A stretch of DNA of 64,000 nt, from NCBI GenBank assembly GCA_936432065.2, contig OW386291.2, positions 109,371,823 through 109,435,822 of the forward strand, written 5' to 3'. This document shows positions 34,774 through 46,103 of the stretch, piece after piece (position 1 is the stretch's first letter; each line of letters opens with the position of its first letter). The DNA is from Rutpela maculata (taxonomy: Eukaryota > Arthropoda > Insecta > Coleoptera > Cerambycidae). The notes under the pieces are model-generated. The model had not been told where the DNA came from, did no database searches, and worked only from the letters and a program-made list of their open reading frames with translations. The position numbers were made by a program, and so were the translations under genes.

Positions 34774-36753
34774 AAACAAACAATTTGTTAAAGGCCATGG
34801 CAGGTTAAGATAAGTGTCCGTGCCTTTGCAACCTTTTTTGAGTGTGGTTCCTCCCAGTGATGTATCTTTGCCTAAGATACTACCACATAAAGTTTTGACC
34901 TCAAAAACTTCATAATATCTGGGAAAAAAATTTTTTTCACATATATTGTAAATATACTCAAGACAATTTATTAATGATATTTTCAGGAAGTATTTTCATG
35001 AAGAAAACAAAAATTGATGCTTTTGAATTTTTTGAAAAATGTATGTACGTACTTACACATTAGCGACCACCTCAATAAGCTATAACATATATTTTTCACA
35101 AAAATCTATCGGAGGGGCAACGCAGTCAAATTGGCAAAGATTATGTTACGTGCTAACACCCCCCTTAGTAAACACCCTGTATCATGGGTTAGGAAATTAG
35201 AACACCAGGGTAACACTAAACAATAATGTATTTACTTACGTACTAATTACAACAAATAAAGAAAAAGAGTATAAATTGGTTAGAAACTCGATATATTAAT
35301 AAATATATAAATGAACAACAACTGCTTGAATTACACGTATTGAAAATTTTTTGGAGCAGCCTACGTATTTTTTTGAAATAACGAGATGTATTTTTCACAA
35401 TACATATATTTTCTACAAAGCTCCATCGAAACGGTAATACATAAAAAAATTATGTGTTTAATAATAAGAATACATAATAAAAAAACATGTTATGTTAATG
35501 ATATATGATAATATTAGTCTTCTTCATCACTGTCCTCATTTATTGTAACACTGATATCTTCTGCGAATAATTCAGACAGTTTTACTGATGGTTTCGGAAT
35601 ATCGTCGAGAAACCTTGCATATGATAAATTCATGTATAAGATAAAAAAAATAAATTAGTTTTCTGTTACTGGATTTAGAAAATACCTTCCGTATGCTACC
35701 TAGCTTAAAATTACTTAAGAGCTTAAAACATTTTGGAAAACACTAAGCTTTCACTGAAAAATTACATCAATGCTAGGATGCTAACCGTAATATGCAAATG
35801 CTATTTGTAGTTCAAAAATATTTTTTTGTTTTGGTTTTACCGACAGATTTTATAAAAGTTATAATGGTTGCCCCGTCTGATTTGTATTTATTTTTATTTT
35901 TGAAAGAAGCAAGTGAGAGATACGGATGAGTAGGGGGTGTTGTTTATTTAATACCAAGTACTCATTTCTTCCCATCTTTCTTCTTTCCCTTTTCTTGCCC
36001 ATTTCTTACTATTACTTGTCCAAAAACGTATCGATAATTAATGAATTATTCAGAAGTCGTAGAAAAAAATCATTATTGATTTTTGCGCGCTTCCTGTCAC
36101 GTGATATATGACATGGAACTCCCCCTCAATATGACACTTTGTGACGTCAACCTTAACCGCTTTAAATGTGTCTTAAGTTTAACTCGAAAACATTTAGAAC
36201 AAGTATTACTAATATACTTTTTCTCCTATGAGTAAACCAAGTAGTTAAGCCAATATTTCCAGCCCCCATAGAGAAAGTGTTTATAATAATTTAATGGTTT
36301 AATTCTTTTGTCGGGGAATTGGCGCTGAAAAAACTACAGATGAAAACTTTTACGCGATTAGACGTCACTTAGAGCCAACCCTGGTTTTGACGTCATTTAT
36401 CGTCACGATCCGAGCTCTAGATTGCTCGTTGCCAAATGCAGATTCTGAATTTAAATGTCCGAGGTCAAAAGTCTGTAGAATGATTTATCCATGTGATAGC
36501 TCAGAGTGTCGTGTCTTTATACAGATCAGTTCATCCAAATACGAACATAGATGCAATATGTCCAGTTGACTTTCGTCCACTGGCTGGAGTCGATTTGAAA
36601 TACGACGAATTCAGACGCGAGACGATTAATCGAGTTTGTGTTCAATGCTGTCGTCCGGGACTTCTGCTCTGTCTGTACATTTCCGTCTCAGTCTGCAATC
36701 TACGCACATCAATAATGCCTTTCACGGACAAGCATCAATTGGTATGATTTTCT
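34774..36753. other. Unassigned AT-rich region
   Basis: Contains a right-end-like motif acaccctgtatc near 35173, as in the mariner-like elements, and a short acidic open frame at 35515-35634. Open plus-strand frames at 36387-36747 have no recognised pattern. Confidence 0.4.
35515..35634 (-). other. Short acidic open frame, possibly a transposon gene tail
   Basis: A 39-codon minus-strand frame beginning at an ATG contains SVKLSELFAEDIS and ends in NEDSDEED then a stop. The acidic ending resembles the ends of the FEN1/PIN-like transposon genes here (NDLQAIDYGCNDE, EDEINDL). It may be a terminal exon or a remnant. Evidence is thin. Confidence 0.2.
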
Positions 36754-37725
36754 TATACAGGGTGTTTCTAGAAGGTGCGGAAAAAAATTCCTGAGGCTAA
36801 AATATGACGATCTAACCCAACTTACCTCAGTCCAAAAGTAGATGATTTCGGAGATACAGGGTGTCCAAAGTTCAATTTGGTTTTAGTTTTTCATAAATAA
36901 TTTTTTTAATAATTGCTGTATTGTCACAATATTCCGTTAGGGGGGGTTTTGTGGGGTGACTAATTAAAATCTGCCCTCATTTCATTGTACAATTCACAGG
37001 GCGCCACCTGCGGTACTTTGCATACATTTAAAACGAAATAACTTTTTTGAGCCACACTGTATTTAACATTTAAATAAACATTTTTATTCTCCAACGTCTT
37101 TTACCTAAAAAACGTATACCTAGTAAGAGTTGATTTGAGCAGCCGTTTTTGAGATATCTGGATTTAAATTTTTGATTTCAAAAATTACAAAAACAAGTAG
37201 ATGTACTTTATTTACTTACTTACTTTAAAACGTCAGTTTTAATGACAGTTATCTTATTACAACGCCATCGCTTCAAATTGTGTTTAATTGTATAACAATA
37301 ATTTAGACCTGGCCATACGAAATGAATTTTTTAAATCCAAATATCTCAAAAACGGCTGCTCAAATCAACTCTTACCAGGTATACCTTTTTTTAGGTAAAA
37401 GACGTTGGAGAATAAGAATGTTTATTTAAAAGTTAAATACTGTGTGGCTCAAAAAAGTTATTTCGTTTTAAATGAATGCAAAGTACCGCGCCCTCTAAAT
37501 TGTACAATGAAAATGAGGGCAGATTTTAATTTGTCACCCCACAGAACCCCTTTCTAGCGGAATATTGTGACAATACAACAATTATTAAAAAAATTATTAA
37601 ACCAAATTGAACTTTGGACACCCTGTATCTCCGAAATTATCCACTTTTGGACTGAGGTAAGTTGGTCGTCATATTTTAGCCTCAGAAATTTGTGATAGCA
37701 TTTTTCCGCAGAGATACCCTGTATA
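36754..37725. mobile_element. Foldback MITE with mariner-type acagggtgt ends
   Basis: Two inverted arms of about 430 bp run from tatacagggtgtttctag on the left to taccctgtata on the right. They share cttacctcagtccaaaagt, caaagttcaatttggtt and gacgttggagaataa in inverted order. Nearly the whole unit folds on itself, leaving a centre of about 100 bp. There is no transposase. The ends resemble the 21236-22845 element. Confidence 0.75.
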
Positions 37726-37785
37726 TGAGATATTCAGAATGTTCGCATTATGATGTACCAAGGTGCATATTATATTATTAGATTT

Positions 37786-38291
37786 GAATAATAATAATAG
37801 GCTTTATTCATCTTTTTACCATATAAACTACATGGATAAGATAAGTAACACATGCTCTTGCAAGGGGTTACAATGATAACATATATACCTATTTAAAATA
37901 TATATGTATGTATACACACATTTAAGTTTAGTCAAAAAATAAAATTAAATACACAAAACAGACAAAAAGAACATTAAAAAGTTAGAATAAAATCACAAAA
38001 TTCATTAATTGTATGAAAAGTCTGACACAGTAACAGTAAAATTTTCTTAAGTTTAAAAATAAACTTGAGAGTTAGTATTTTTTATTTCATTTGGTAAAAG
38101 ATTATAAATACGATACCCAGCATTTACAGGTGATTTCTTAAAGAACTCGTGTTTCTGTTGACATATGGATATGTCGTTTCTTCCTCTCGTGAAGTAATTA
38201 TGGAAATCTCTGTTTCTTACATATTTATTTTTCCTGTTATAAATGTAAGTCAAAAGTTTCAGCAGATATATAGACACCACTGTCAAAATTT
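37786..38291 (-). mobile_element. 5'-truncated LINE 3' end (same type as 2607-4712)
   Basis: Read on the minus strand, the sequence ends AATAAAGCC plus a (TTA)n tail at 37788-37803. The coding part (about 38290-38053) reads VVSIYLLKLLTYIYNRK, FHNYFTRGRNDI and GYRIYNLLPNEIK, the C-terminal pattern of the LINE at 2700-3341. A hAT element inserted at 38292 cuts off the upstream part. Confidence 0.7.
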
Positions 38292-38480
38292 CAGGGTTGG
38301 CATGTTTAAAACATCGCACCGTGTTTTAAAAAAATGTAAAACATATTTAATACACAATGCAATGTTTTAAACAACTGTTTGAAACACAGTGCGATGTTTT
38401 AAACAAATGTATTCATTTGGAGTTTGTGGAAAAGCAGAAAAAGTGCCGATGATGGTCCATTTCGATAAATAATTCTGATA

Positions 38481-39898
38481 TCCCAGATAGCACAGTGATG
38501 TCTTTAAGTCCTAAAGACGCCTTCCTTAGACTTTCACTACGTCCTAAAGACGTCCATTTACGCCTTACAGACGTCTTACAAACGTCTTATTTAGGTCTTA
38601 TGTTAAAAATCCTTTTCGAGGTGTTGGTCTAAAACAGACCTAAAATTGAAAAAAAATATATTTGCATATCGGTTTTATAAGCAACTGTTACCTTTATAAA
38701 AACCAAATAAAACTGATTTCGCAATTATTTTAACGAAAAAAAAAAAAAAAAAAAAAGGCGGAATCAGTAGGGATCGAACCGCAAACCTACTGACTCGTAA
38801 GTGAACTCTCAAATCAAATCAAATCAAATCAAAAATATTTATTCATGTTAGGGCACATGTATGCGCCTCTAATGAGGGCCCAGTCTAGAGCCGATCACCC
38901 CACCGCCGCGTGCAACGTCGCGGTAGATGGGTGATCGGGTGGGGTGGGTTCAGCTTTGGCTATAACAACAGATAGAATGGTGGAGTTAGGTCTCCTGTTC
39001 CTAAGATAAATTAAAACTTAAACCTAACAATTTATTTAACGAATAATCAGAGAACAGAGATTTTAAAATAATTAGAACTACTTAAAGCTAAATGGAATGA
39101 GTTGGAATTTTTAGCACCCGCGCACTGTCGCACACGCGCACTAAATTTTAACGACGATAAGCTTGTTGTTATACGGGAAAAACTCAATGAAACAACCCGT
39201 TCGAGCAATCACGAAATTCGTCCAGTGGCCCGCCTGCCTCTGGAAAGGTGGGGTGAGAGGAAGTTGTGATTTTAAAAGTTTGGATTTGCTAGAAGTTATT
39301 GGTCAAAAGGGGATTTGGGAGAAGAACAAAAATTAACAAAATAACAAAAATGAGGTGAATAAAGGGAATAGATAAGGGATTTGGGAGTAAAAGGTGGTGA
39401 GTAAGTGAACTCTTTAATTCCGCGGTGGCGGCCACTGAGCGGTTATGATTTGTTGTCTTAAAGACCCTATAGTTAGCAAATGCAACGACTAGATTTTGCT
39501 GGACAATTCGGCTGTTATTTATTATGTTATATTATCATTAATCTTTCATTTATATCTAATAATGTCATTAATTATTTATAAAAAAGATTAAAACTAAATT
39601 ATTAATGACAAATTTCTACAAATACACAAACAAAATACACTACACATTTTACAGTAATATCTGTCAAATTTAAAGAAAAACATTGTAAAATTGAAAAAAC
39701 AGTTTTGTTAACATTTTTTTGCTTCTATTGGGCAATACTAACATTGACATCGTAATTATGACGTCTTTAAAACGTTTTTAAGACGTAGATATCAGACATC
39801 TCAAAGACGTCTTCAAGACATCCTTATAGGGAATAAGACGTTAAGACCTAAATATGACTTAATATGGACGTCTTAAAGACATCTTGTGCTATCTGGGA
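38481..39898. mobile_element. TIR element with aagacgtctt repeats, TA duplication
   Basis: The ends are TCCCAGATAGCACA and its inverted copy, flanked by TA. Each side carries an array of gacgtctt-type words (for example about 38500-38590 and 39755-39880). It contains a tRNA-like stem region and a nested retroposon (38810-39400). Confidence 0.75.
38810..39400 (-). mobile_element. Retroposon with (GATTT)n tail and 13-bp TSD
   Basis: An exact duplication gtaagtgaactct occurs at 38797-38809 and 39401-39413. On the minus strand the insert ends in AATAAA and gatttgatttgatttgattt, a retroposon 3' tail. No ORF is recognised in its 591 bp, so it is a 5'-truncated LINE or a SINE. A GC-rich hairpin, ccgatcaccccacc / ggtgatcggg, lies near 38890-38940. 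Confidence 0.8.
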
Positions 39899-40199
39899 TA
39901 AACAGTAACACACTCACAAAAAAATAGTCTCTATAATCTTGCTCATATGAGTCAAGTGGTCAGTGGTCACATGCACTAAATTGAGCATTTTATTTGTAGA
40001 GTGCTGTGAAATTAGTTTAATTAGTTTAAGAAGCGCCATCTGGCATCAAGTAGTAGTAACAGATTCAGTAACGTGGCACCATTTAATTTTAGTTGAATAG
40101 AGTTTTAAACGTTTTAAACCTGTTTTAAACATACCCTTCAATACAGTGAAAAAACTTTTTTAAATAATAAAAAAAAACTGCAACCCAACTCCAACCCTG

Positions 40200-40700
40200 C
40201 AAAATTTTTCAAGGTGGATTTAACTTCGTTTTAACCAGGTCAAAAAATTTTACTTACACAACAAAAATAATATTTATTCCAATCTTCAACATTGAGGTGC
40301 TTACTTTATATGGCCTCGTGTTTGGAGAAACTCTCCATTTTAATCCCATGAGAAATAAGTTTCAGAAAATCGCTTTTTAATGGGTGCTTATACATCAAAA
40401 GCAAGATTTTCAACAAATTTCAGATTTCTAGGTTCAAGTGTTTAGAATGTATCTTGTTGAGTCACTGAGTGTGTCAATGAGGACAAACTACTTTATGTGT
40501 GCAGATATATAAAAAATTACAAAAGTCAAGCCTTTACAGAGTCATAAAATTGTATCTTACATACTTCTCTCTTCTGCTGCCGAATATCAAACTCTAGTAC
40601 ATGCATGTGCAATGTTGTACATACAAGTCTTTGGATAAGTTGATTTTCATCGTGCACTAGGTTCGATGTCTAACTTCGATAATATCGGTAGGTAATGGAC
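40200..40700. other. Unassigned stretch
   Basis: No gene or repeat class recognised. It may include the far side of the LINE interrupted at 38292. Confidence 0.35.
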
Positions 40701-41640
40701 AGGGCCGGATTTACGTCCGGGAGGCCCCTGGGCACTTCTTATGTGGGGGCCCATTATAATGCGGTCAATTTTAACAGAATTAAAATATAAATGTCAGTGG
40801 CGTAACTAAACGTCATGGGGCCCCAGGGCAAAAAATTGTTGGGGGCCCCTTGCTATATTATTTTCTTAATACCTAATCCTAATCCCAACAAAAATTTTTT
40901 TCATCCCAACATTTTTTGTAGTGATGCAACGATTCTTACTTTTACGATTACGATTCCGATTACGAGTATCATTAGTGATAATCGTCGATTACGAATACGA
41001 TTATCTAGAAAACTTAGTTATATTTTAGTACAACAATAAAAAGCAATTGTTTTTATTAAAACCATTTTATTATTAATTACTAAAAGCAACCACTTGTTAT
41101 ATAAAGTCAGTTTACTATCAATGTTCTCAAATTAAGGGATTAAGGTAAATAATGTAAATGAAGATGCCCCACTTTAAAATCTTGGTAGATAAAATAAAAC
41201 TGAATTGGAAATTATTACCACTCAAGCCAAGATTGTGCAAAAACCCACCTTCTTTAGAAAAAGACGACCCACTAGGTACTCAGGTGGGTTTTTGGTGGGG
41301 TTTTCTGGGTAATTGTGGTTTATACTGGGTTTTTATAAAATTCAAATTTCCCGTCTAATTTCCCACATTTTATTTGGCATTGCTTTGACAATATAGCGTG
41401 TGACAACATCTCGACTGTGTTGGAAATATTCTCACATTCTCAGTTATGAAAACCTAGTAAATATGTGCGTTTTTTTTTTCAAAATTGCATAGTTGTCCCG
41501 CTTCTAGTGCCGCAGTAGAAATAATTTTTTCTACATTCGGCCATATTTGGAGCAAACTAAGGAATAAGCTTGGAGCTGAAAAGGCGTCAAAACTAGTCAA
41601 GATTTATAGACATTTAAATAAAACATAAATATCTTTTGCC
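40701..41640 (+). mobile_element. hAT fragments (cagggccgg end and transposase tail)
   Basis: A hAT-like left end cagggccggatttacg is at 40701, another candidate end tagtgatgcaacgattc is at 40919, and a hAT transposase C-terminus is at 41497-41628. Matching right ends and target duplications were not found, so these may be several overlapping fragments. Words based on cgattacga crowd 40940-41010. Confidence 0.5.
41497..41628 (+). pseudogene. hAT transposase C-terminal fragment
   Basis: The frame reads CPASSAAVEIIFSTFGHIWS, KLRNKLGAEKASKLVKIY, ending NKT then stop. The pattern P.SS..VE..FS..G....R..L....A.KLV is the hATC dimerisation domain. The usual ER after V is EI here. Only this end is preserved. 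Confidence 0.7.
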
Positions 41641-41861
41641 TTTCACATTTCAGTTTGAGGAGTTTAAAGTTTTTCTTATTTGTTTCATGTTTTTATTTTT
41701 TTCAAGCTTATTATTTACTTGTTTTATTGTTTACTAATATATTGACACGTTACATTTTTGTTATTGTTTTGTTCAAGTATTTGTGAGGCAAAAATATAAT
41801 TTTTTTAAACCAGACTGACCTGAATGTGACGAAATATTTGCATTTATTTTCCTCATGAGGA

Positions 41862-42360
41862 AAATGGATGAAACCTTCATATTTCGTTAGCTTTAGGTTA
41901 ACCAAACATGAATATATCAAATCTGACTGATAAAAGCTCTTGTTTAAGGTACATCAGACAAAATTTTTTAAAAAATGTATTTTTTTACCTCATCAGCAAA
42001 ATGAATGAAACCTTCATATTTCTTTAGCTTTAGGTTACCCAAACATGAATACATTAAATCTGACTGATAAAGATCTTGTTTAAGGTTCATCAGACACAAT
42101 TTAAAAAAATATATATATATTTTTTTATCTCATCCGCAAAATGAATGTACTCCTCATATTTCTTTAGATTTAGGTTAGTCAAACATGAATACATCAAATC
42201 TGACTGATAAAGCTCTTGTTTAGGATCCATCAGACATAATTTGAAAAAAAAGTATTTTTTTACCATCAGCAAAAGGAATAAACCCGTCATATTTCGTTAG
42301 CTTTAGATTAGTCAAACATAAATATAGCAAATCTGACTAAGCTCATGTTGTAAGTCTATT
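41862..42360. repeat. Tandem repeat of about 133 bp in the left arm
   Basis: About four units, each with ccttcatatttctttagctt, caaacatgaata and aaatctgactgataaa, start near 41868, 42003, 42138 and 42272. The right arm has the inverted equivalent at about 45700-46060. Such subterminal arrays are common in foldback elements and may be binding sites for the mobilising protein. Confidence 0.75.
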
Positions 42361-42789
42361 AGACAATTTGAATAAAATTGTAATTTTGCGTTATTTGTAC
42401 GAATGCACAAAATCTGTTTTGAATTTGAATTTATTTGCATAATAATGTGAGAAAGGGAAAAAAATTATTGCATTATAAAACTAAAATCTTTATTAAATAA
42501 TATAGTTAAGAATATATATTGTGGGTATAAGCAAGTATTAAATATTGATGTAGGCATTATTAAATAATAGTTATAAATAACTTTATTTTCTATCAGATTC
42601 ATCATTGCAGCCTTCGCAGCAGAGCTGGGTAGTACTCGGATACTTCGGTATCCGGATACAGTATCCAGATACTTTTTGTGTATCCGAAGGCTGTATCTGA
42701 AGCCTTTGGGAAAAATGTATCCATTATCCGTATCCGCCAGGTAATTATCAAAGTATCCGTATCCGGATACTTTCATCTTTCCGCGGATA

Positions 42790-44075
42790 CAATTCATTAT
42801 TCCACCTACGATTCAGTATCTCAGATTCTAAAGGCGAAAGAGAAACTCCCACTTTTGTTTATGAAGTTGGGCCTGGAAACATTCAGAAAAACTGAGCTTC
42901 TCTACCTCGAAGAATATTCTGTTGTGATGAAGCCACTGGCAGATTTCCTTGATCTCCTGCAAGGAGAAAACAACACTTTTTTCGGTCTGTTACTTCCAAG
43001 TTTGGCATCAAGTACAAAAAAATGGCAACTCAATCAAGGATGAAATACGGTGGAGAACATCTGATCAAAATGTGTATCCAGAGCTTGAAGACGCGTTTTT
43101 CAGATACCTTAAATCTTAGTCGAGAAGAGCCCCTAATTGCTGCAGTTCTTCTTCCGCAATTTAAGTTGCGATGGTACAATGCCATAACGAACCCTCAGAA
43201 AACAGTTGGCGACATCAAATTGGCGATCATAAAACGTGCGGAAGAACTCACGGCGTCAAAATCATCATCAGATTGTTTAGCAGATGAAGATGACCAACAA
43301 CAAGGGAAGAAGTTCGACGAGTTTTTTTATTTCTGCGGAGATACCAATGACACCATCACAGTCGGAGAGAACACTAATGCGCAGAACGATGTTGATGTGA
43401 ACAGATCCAATCCCAATAATATTTCTAAAATTGAGCTCGAGCTTTTAAGATATCTCGAGGACAAGAGATCAAACATGCAAATGTTGAATGAGTACCCGGT
43501 ACTCAAGAAACTCTCCATGAAGTAGTGATTGCTATGTAGTATGCCCGAAAATCAAACTGCATATAATTGTACTATTGTACAATTGAATTGTATCGTATAT
43601 TTGCCTATGCAACATTTTGGTCTTAAATCCTTGAAACTATTGAGAAATATAAACAAATAAGATGTGTGACAGTCTAGAATAAACATAAGCGATTCTTTAT
43701 TTGTTATATATTATGAATCTCAGCAGGAGAACATGAGTAAGAAAGGGTTAACGCTTGAAACGTACCGATACGAAATCGGACGGCATTGTTCGCGTTAGGT
43801 CAGTATACACTAGATACGAATACGAAATCGTATCGATTGTAAAGATTCGTACCATACGAATCATCGGAAAGAGTCGTATTATTATACGATTCATACAAAT
43901 ACGACACATCACTACCATGAAGTACAATACATGCCTGCCGTCATCTGGACCAGTTGAAAGGTTATTCTCCTTCGCCACGATAATAGATTCGCCCCGGCGC
44001 AACGCCTTATCTGATGCCAATTTTGAAACTCTTGTGCTGACAAAATCAAATTCAAACAAAAATAGTACATTTTAA
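42790..44075 (+). pseudogene. hAT transposase, frameshifted and interrupted
   Basis: Segment 1 (about 42806-43020) includes KAKEKLPLLFMKLGLETFRK. A frame change near the A7 run at 43015-43021 leads to 43022-43525 with YGGEHLIKMCIQSLKTRF, EEPLIAAVLLPQFKLRWY and NEYPVLKKLSMK. The MITE at 43523-43914 then breaks the frame. Past it, NTCLPSSGPVERLFSFATII and RRNALSDANFETLVL form the hATC dimerisation domain, with a stop by 44075. The first catalytic region is not visible, so the copy is internally deleted as well as frameshifted. Confidence 0.75.
43523..43914. mobile_element. Small hAT MITE inside the hAT transposase, 8-bp TSD CCATGAAG
   Basis: The duplication ccatgaag is at 43515-43522 and 43915-43922. 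The ends are tagtgattg and, inverted, tagtgatgtgtcg. The interior has repeated words such as acgaatacgat. A similar end, tagtgatgcaacgattc, occurs at 40919. Without the insert the transposase frame reads straight through, which confirms the boundaries. Confidence 0.85.
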
Positions 44076-45104
44076 TATGTAGTTTCATTTTGCAATTATT
44101 ATCATTTGACAAAATAAAGTTTTCTTGAACCATATACTTACACTTTCTCTTTGAATTTCGTGAAGCAAGGTTTTCAATAGAAAAAGTATCCGTATCCGTT
44201 ATCCGGAAAAAGTATCTGCATCTTGTATCCGGTATCCGAACGCCATTGCCGGTATTTGTATCCGATATCCGGATACATTTTACCAGTATTCGAACCAGCT
44301 CTGCTTCGCAGTAATCAATGGCTTGTAAATCGTTAATTTCATCTTCCTTAAGATTTTCCTCACGCCCCAAATTATTCTCGATAATTTCTAGAGATTCGGG
44401 AAATTCAGGACCATCGAACCAGTGTGGTGCATATATTAAACCTGTTCGAGTATCCATCTTGAATCGAATGGTGATCCCAAAAGGTTAGTATCTAAAGGAT
44501 TAGTGGCATTACACCACAGCTTGCAGACCTAGTTGGTTCGTTCTACTTTTTGATATATAACTGCTCTGCAAGGTGGAAAGCTTTGTCCATCTGCATCTTT
44601 TATGAATTTTTTTTCTCGTGGTTTATACGTTAGTAAAAACTTTGCTAATCGTACAGAGTTAGTATGGTATTCGCACGTGAACTTCTCTATGGATGCAGAT
44701 ATCTCTTCCGAAATTGGTTCCTCACCCAATGAGGCAAAGACTTTTTGAAAGTCTACATTTTTTTCTAAAATTTTAAATGGTCGTGATTTGCCTTTTCGAA
44801 AGAAAGCAGCCGTATAGTCGCAGCCTGTGTAGGCATGGAAGCCTGGTAAAGCTTTTGAAAGGGAGAAACCTAATTTATCATAAATTTTCTTGACGTTTAC
44901 GTATCGTAAATTATTTTGCGACTTTACACACGTTAATACATTCACCCATGTCAACTGACGTGAAACAAAAACATTTATCTTGGCAGGTTGCATACAATTT
45001 TTTACATCCTACAATTGTAGTGTACTGAGCCGCTTCCCATTCTTTCATTAAAAAGTCAACAAATGATACGTTAAATGGTAAGGAGGTTTACAAAACTACT
45101 ACTA

Positions 45105-45475
45105 GCTTTGTACGATTAGCAAAGTTTTTACTAACGTATAAACCACGAGAAAAGAAATTCATAAAAGATGCAGATGGACAAAGCTTTTCACCTTGCAGAG
45201 CAGTTATATATCAAAAAGTAAAACGAACCAACTACGTCTGCAAGTTGTGTAATGCCACTAATCCTTTAGAGAATAACTTTTTGGGATCACCATTAGATTC
45301 AGGATGGATACTCTAACAGGGTAAATATACACCACACTGGTTCGATGGTCCTGAATTTCCCGAATCGCTAGAAATTATCGATAATTTGGGGCGTGAGGAA
45401 AATCTTGAGGAAGATGAAATTAACGATTTACAAGCCATTGATTACGGCTGCAATGATGAATCTGATAGAGAATAA
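45105..45475 (+). pseudogene. Duplicate 3' end of the FEN1/PIN-like gene in the right arm
   Basis: Plus-strand frame: KFIKDADGQSFSPCRAVIYQ, VKRTNYVCKLCNATNPL, SGWIL, a TAA stop near 45315, then KYTPHWFDGPEFPESLEII, LEEDEINDLQAIDYGCND and a stop at 45473-45475. This is the inverted copy of 44640-44304 plus 42611-42583. It keeps codons mutated in the left arm but has its own stop, so each arm has decayed independently. Confidence 0.6.
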
Positions 45476-46103
45476 AGTTGTTTATAACTATTATTTAATA
45501 ATGCCTACATCAATATTTAATACTCGCTTATACCCACAATATATATTCTTAACTATATTATTTAATAAAGATTTTAGTTTTATAATGCAATAATTTTTTT
45601 CCTTTCCCACATTATTATGTAAATAAATTCAAATTCAAAACTGATTTTGTGCATTCGTACAAATAACGTAAAATTACAATATTCAAATTGTCTAATAGAC
45701 TTTAAACATGAGGTTAGTCAGATTTGCTATATTTATGTTTGACTAATCCAAAGCTAACGAAATATGAAGGGTTCATTCATTTTGCTGATGGGGTAAAAAA
45801 ATACTTTTTTTTTCAAATTGTGTCTGATGGACCCTAAATAAAAGCTTTATCAGTCAGATTTGATGTATTCATGTTTGGCTAATCTAAACCTAAAGAAATA
45901 TGAGGGGTTCATTCATTTTGCTGATGAGATAAAAAATACATTTTTTTTAAATTGTGTCTGATGGACCTTAAACAAGAGCTTTATCAGTCAGATTTGATAT
46001 ATTCATGTTTGGCTAACCTAAAGCTAACGAAATATGAAGGTTTCAACCATTTTCCTCATGAGGAAAATAAATGCAAATATTTCATCACATTCAGGTCAGT
46101 CTG

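Larger units (their letters stand above)
38292..40199. mobile_element. hAT MITE, perfect 8-bp TSD, host of two nested insertions
   Basis: The ends are CAGGGTTGG and CCAACCCTG, with exact duplication caaaattt at 38284-38291 and 40200-40207. Subterminal copies of tgttttaaac occur on both sides (38294-38410 and 40100-40130). Without the nested MITE (38481-39898) it would be about 490 bp. Confidence 0.85.
42620..44303 (+). mobile_element. hAT transposon, perfect 8-bp TSD CTTCGCAG
   Basis: The ends CAGAGCTGGGTAGTACTCGG and CCAGCTCTG are inverted, and subterminal regions are dense with tatccggata words. The duplication cttcgcag is at 42612-42619 and 44304-44311. The empty site is preserved, in slightly different form, in the inverted right arm at about 45445. 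It carries a broken transposase and a nested 392-bp hAT MITE. Confidence 0.9.
42583..44993 (-). pseudogene. FEN1/PIN-like TE gene, C-terminal half, split by a hAT
   Basis: Minus-strand reading from 44993: SLSKALPGFHAYTGCDYTAA, FFRKGKSRPFKILEKN, LPL-type downstream blocks, PPCRAVIYQKVERTN, then TAG at 44531-44529. The other arm has TAC at this position, so the stop is a point mutation. The frame continues with C..L..ATNPL and the acidic end, reaching the hAT at 44303. It resumes at 42611 and stops at 42585-42583. The GCDY motif matches the FEN1/XPG 5'-nuclease signature, and the gene is related in layout to 24800-26168. The N-terminal half with the other catalytic motifs is absent. Function in transposition is unknown. 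Confidence 0.55.
41811..46103. mobile_element. Foldback element carrying a FEN1/PIN-like gene, interrupted by hATs
   Basis: The outer arms are inverted copies: cagactgacctgaatgtgac on the left matches the right end at 46094-46103, and continues through tandem repeats, an AT-rich stretch and coding sequence up to about 44660 (left, not counting the hAT at 42620-44303) and about 45105 (right). Each arm is about 1.0-1.15 kb and contains the 3' end of the gene. The unpaired middle (about 44660-45105) holds the rest of the gene fragment. No target duplication was resolved. Confidence 0.7.

Noticed and set aside
38758..39423. Functional tRNA gene
   Set aside because: Interrupted by a 591-bp retroposon and the T-arm geometry is wrong; kept only as a finding.
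41862..42360. CRISPR-like array
   Set aside because: 133-bp units without short unique spacers; a eukaryotic foldback subterminal repeat.
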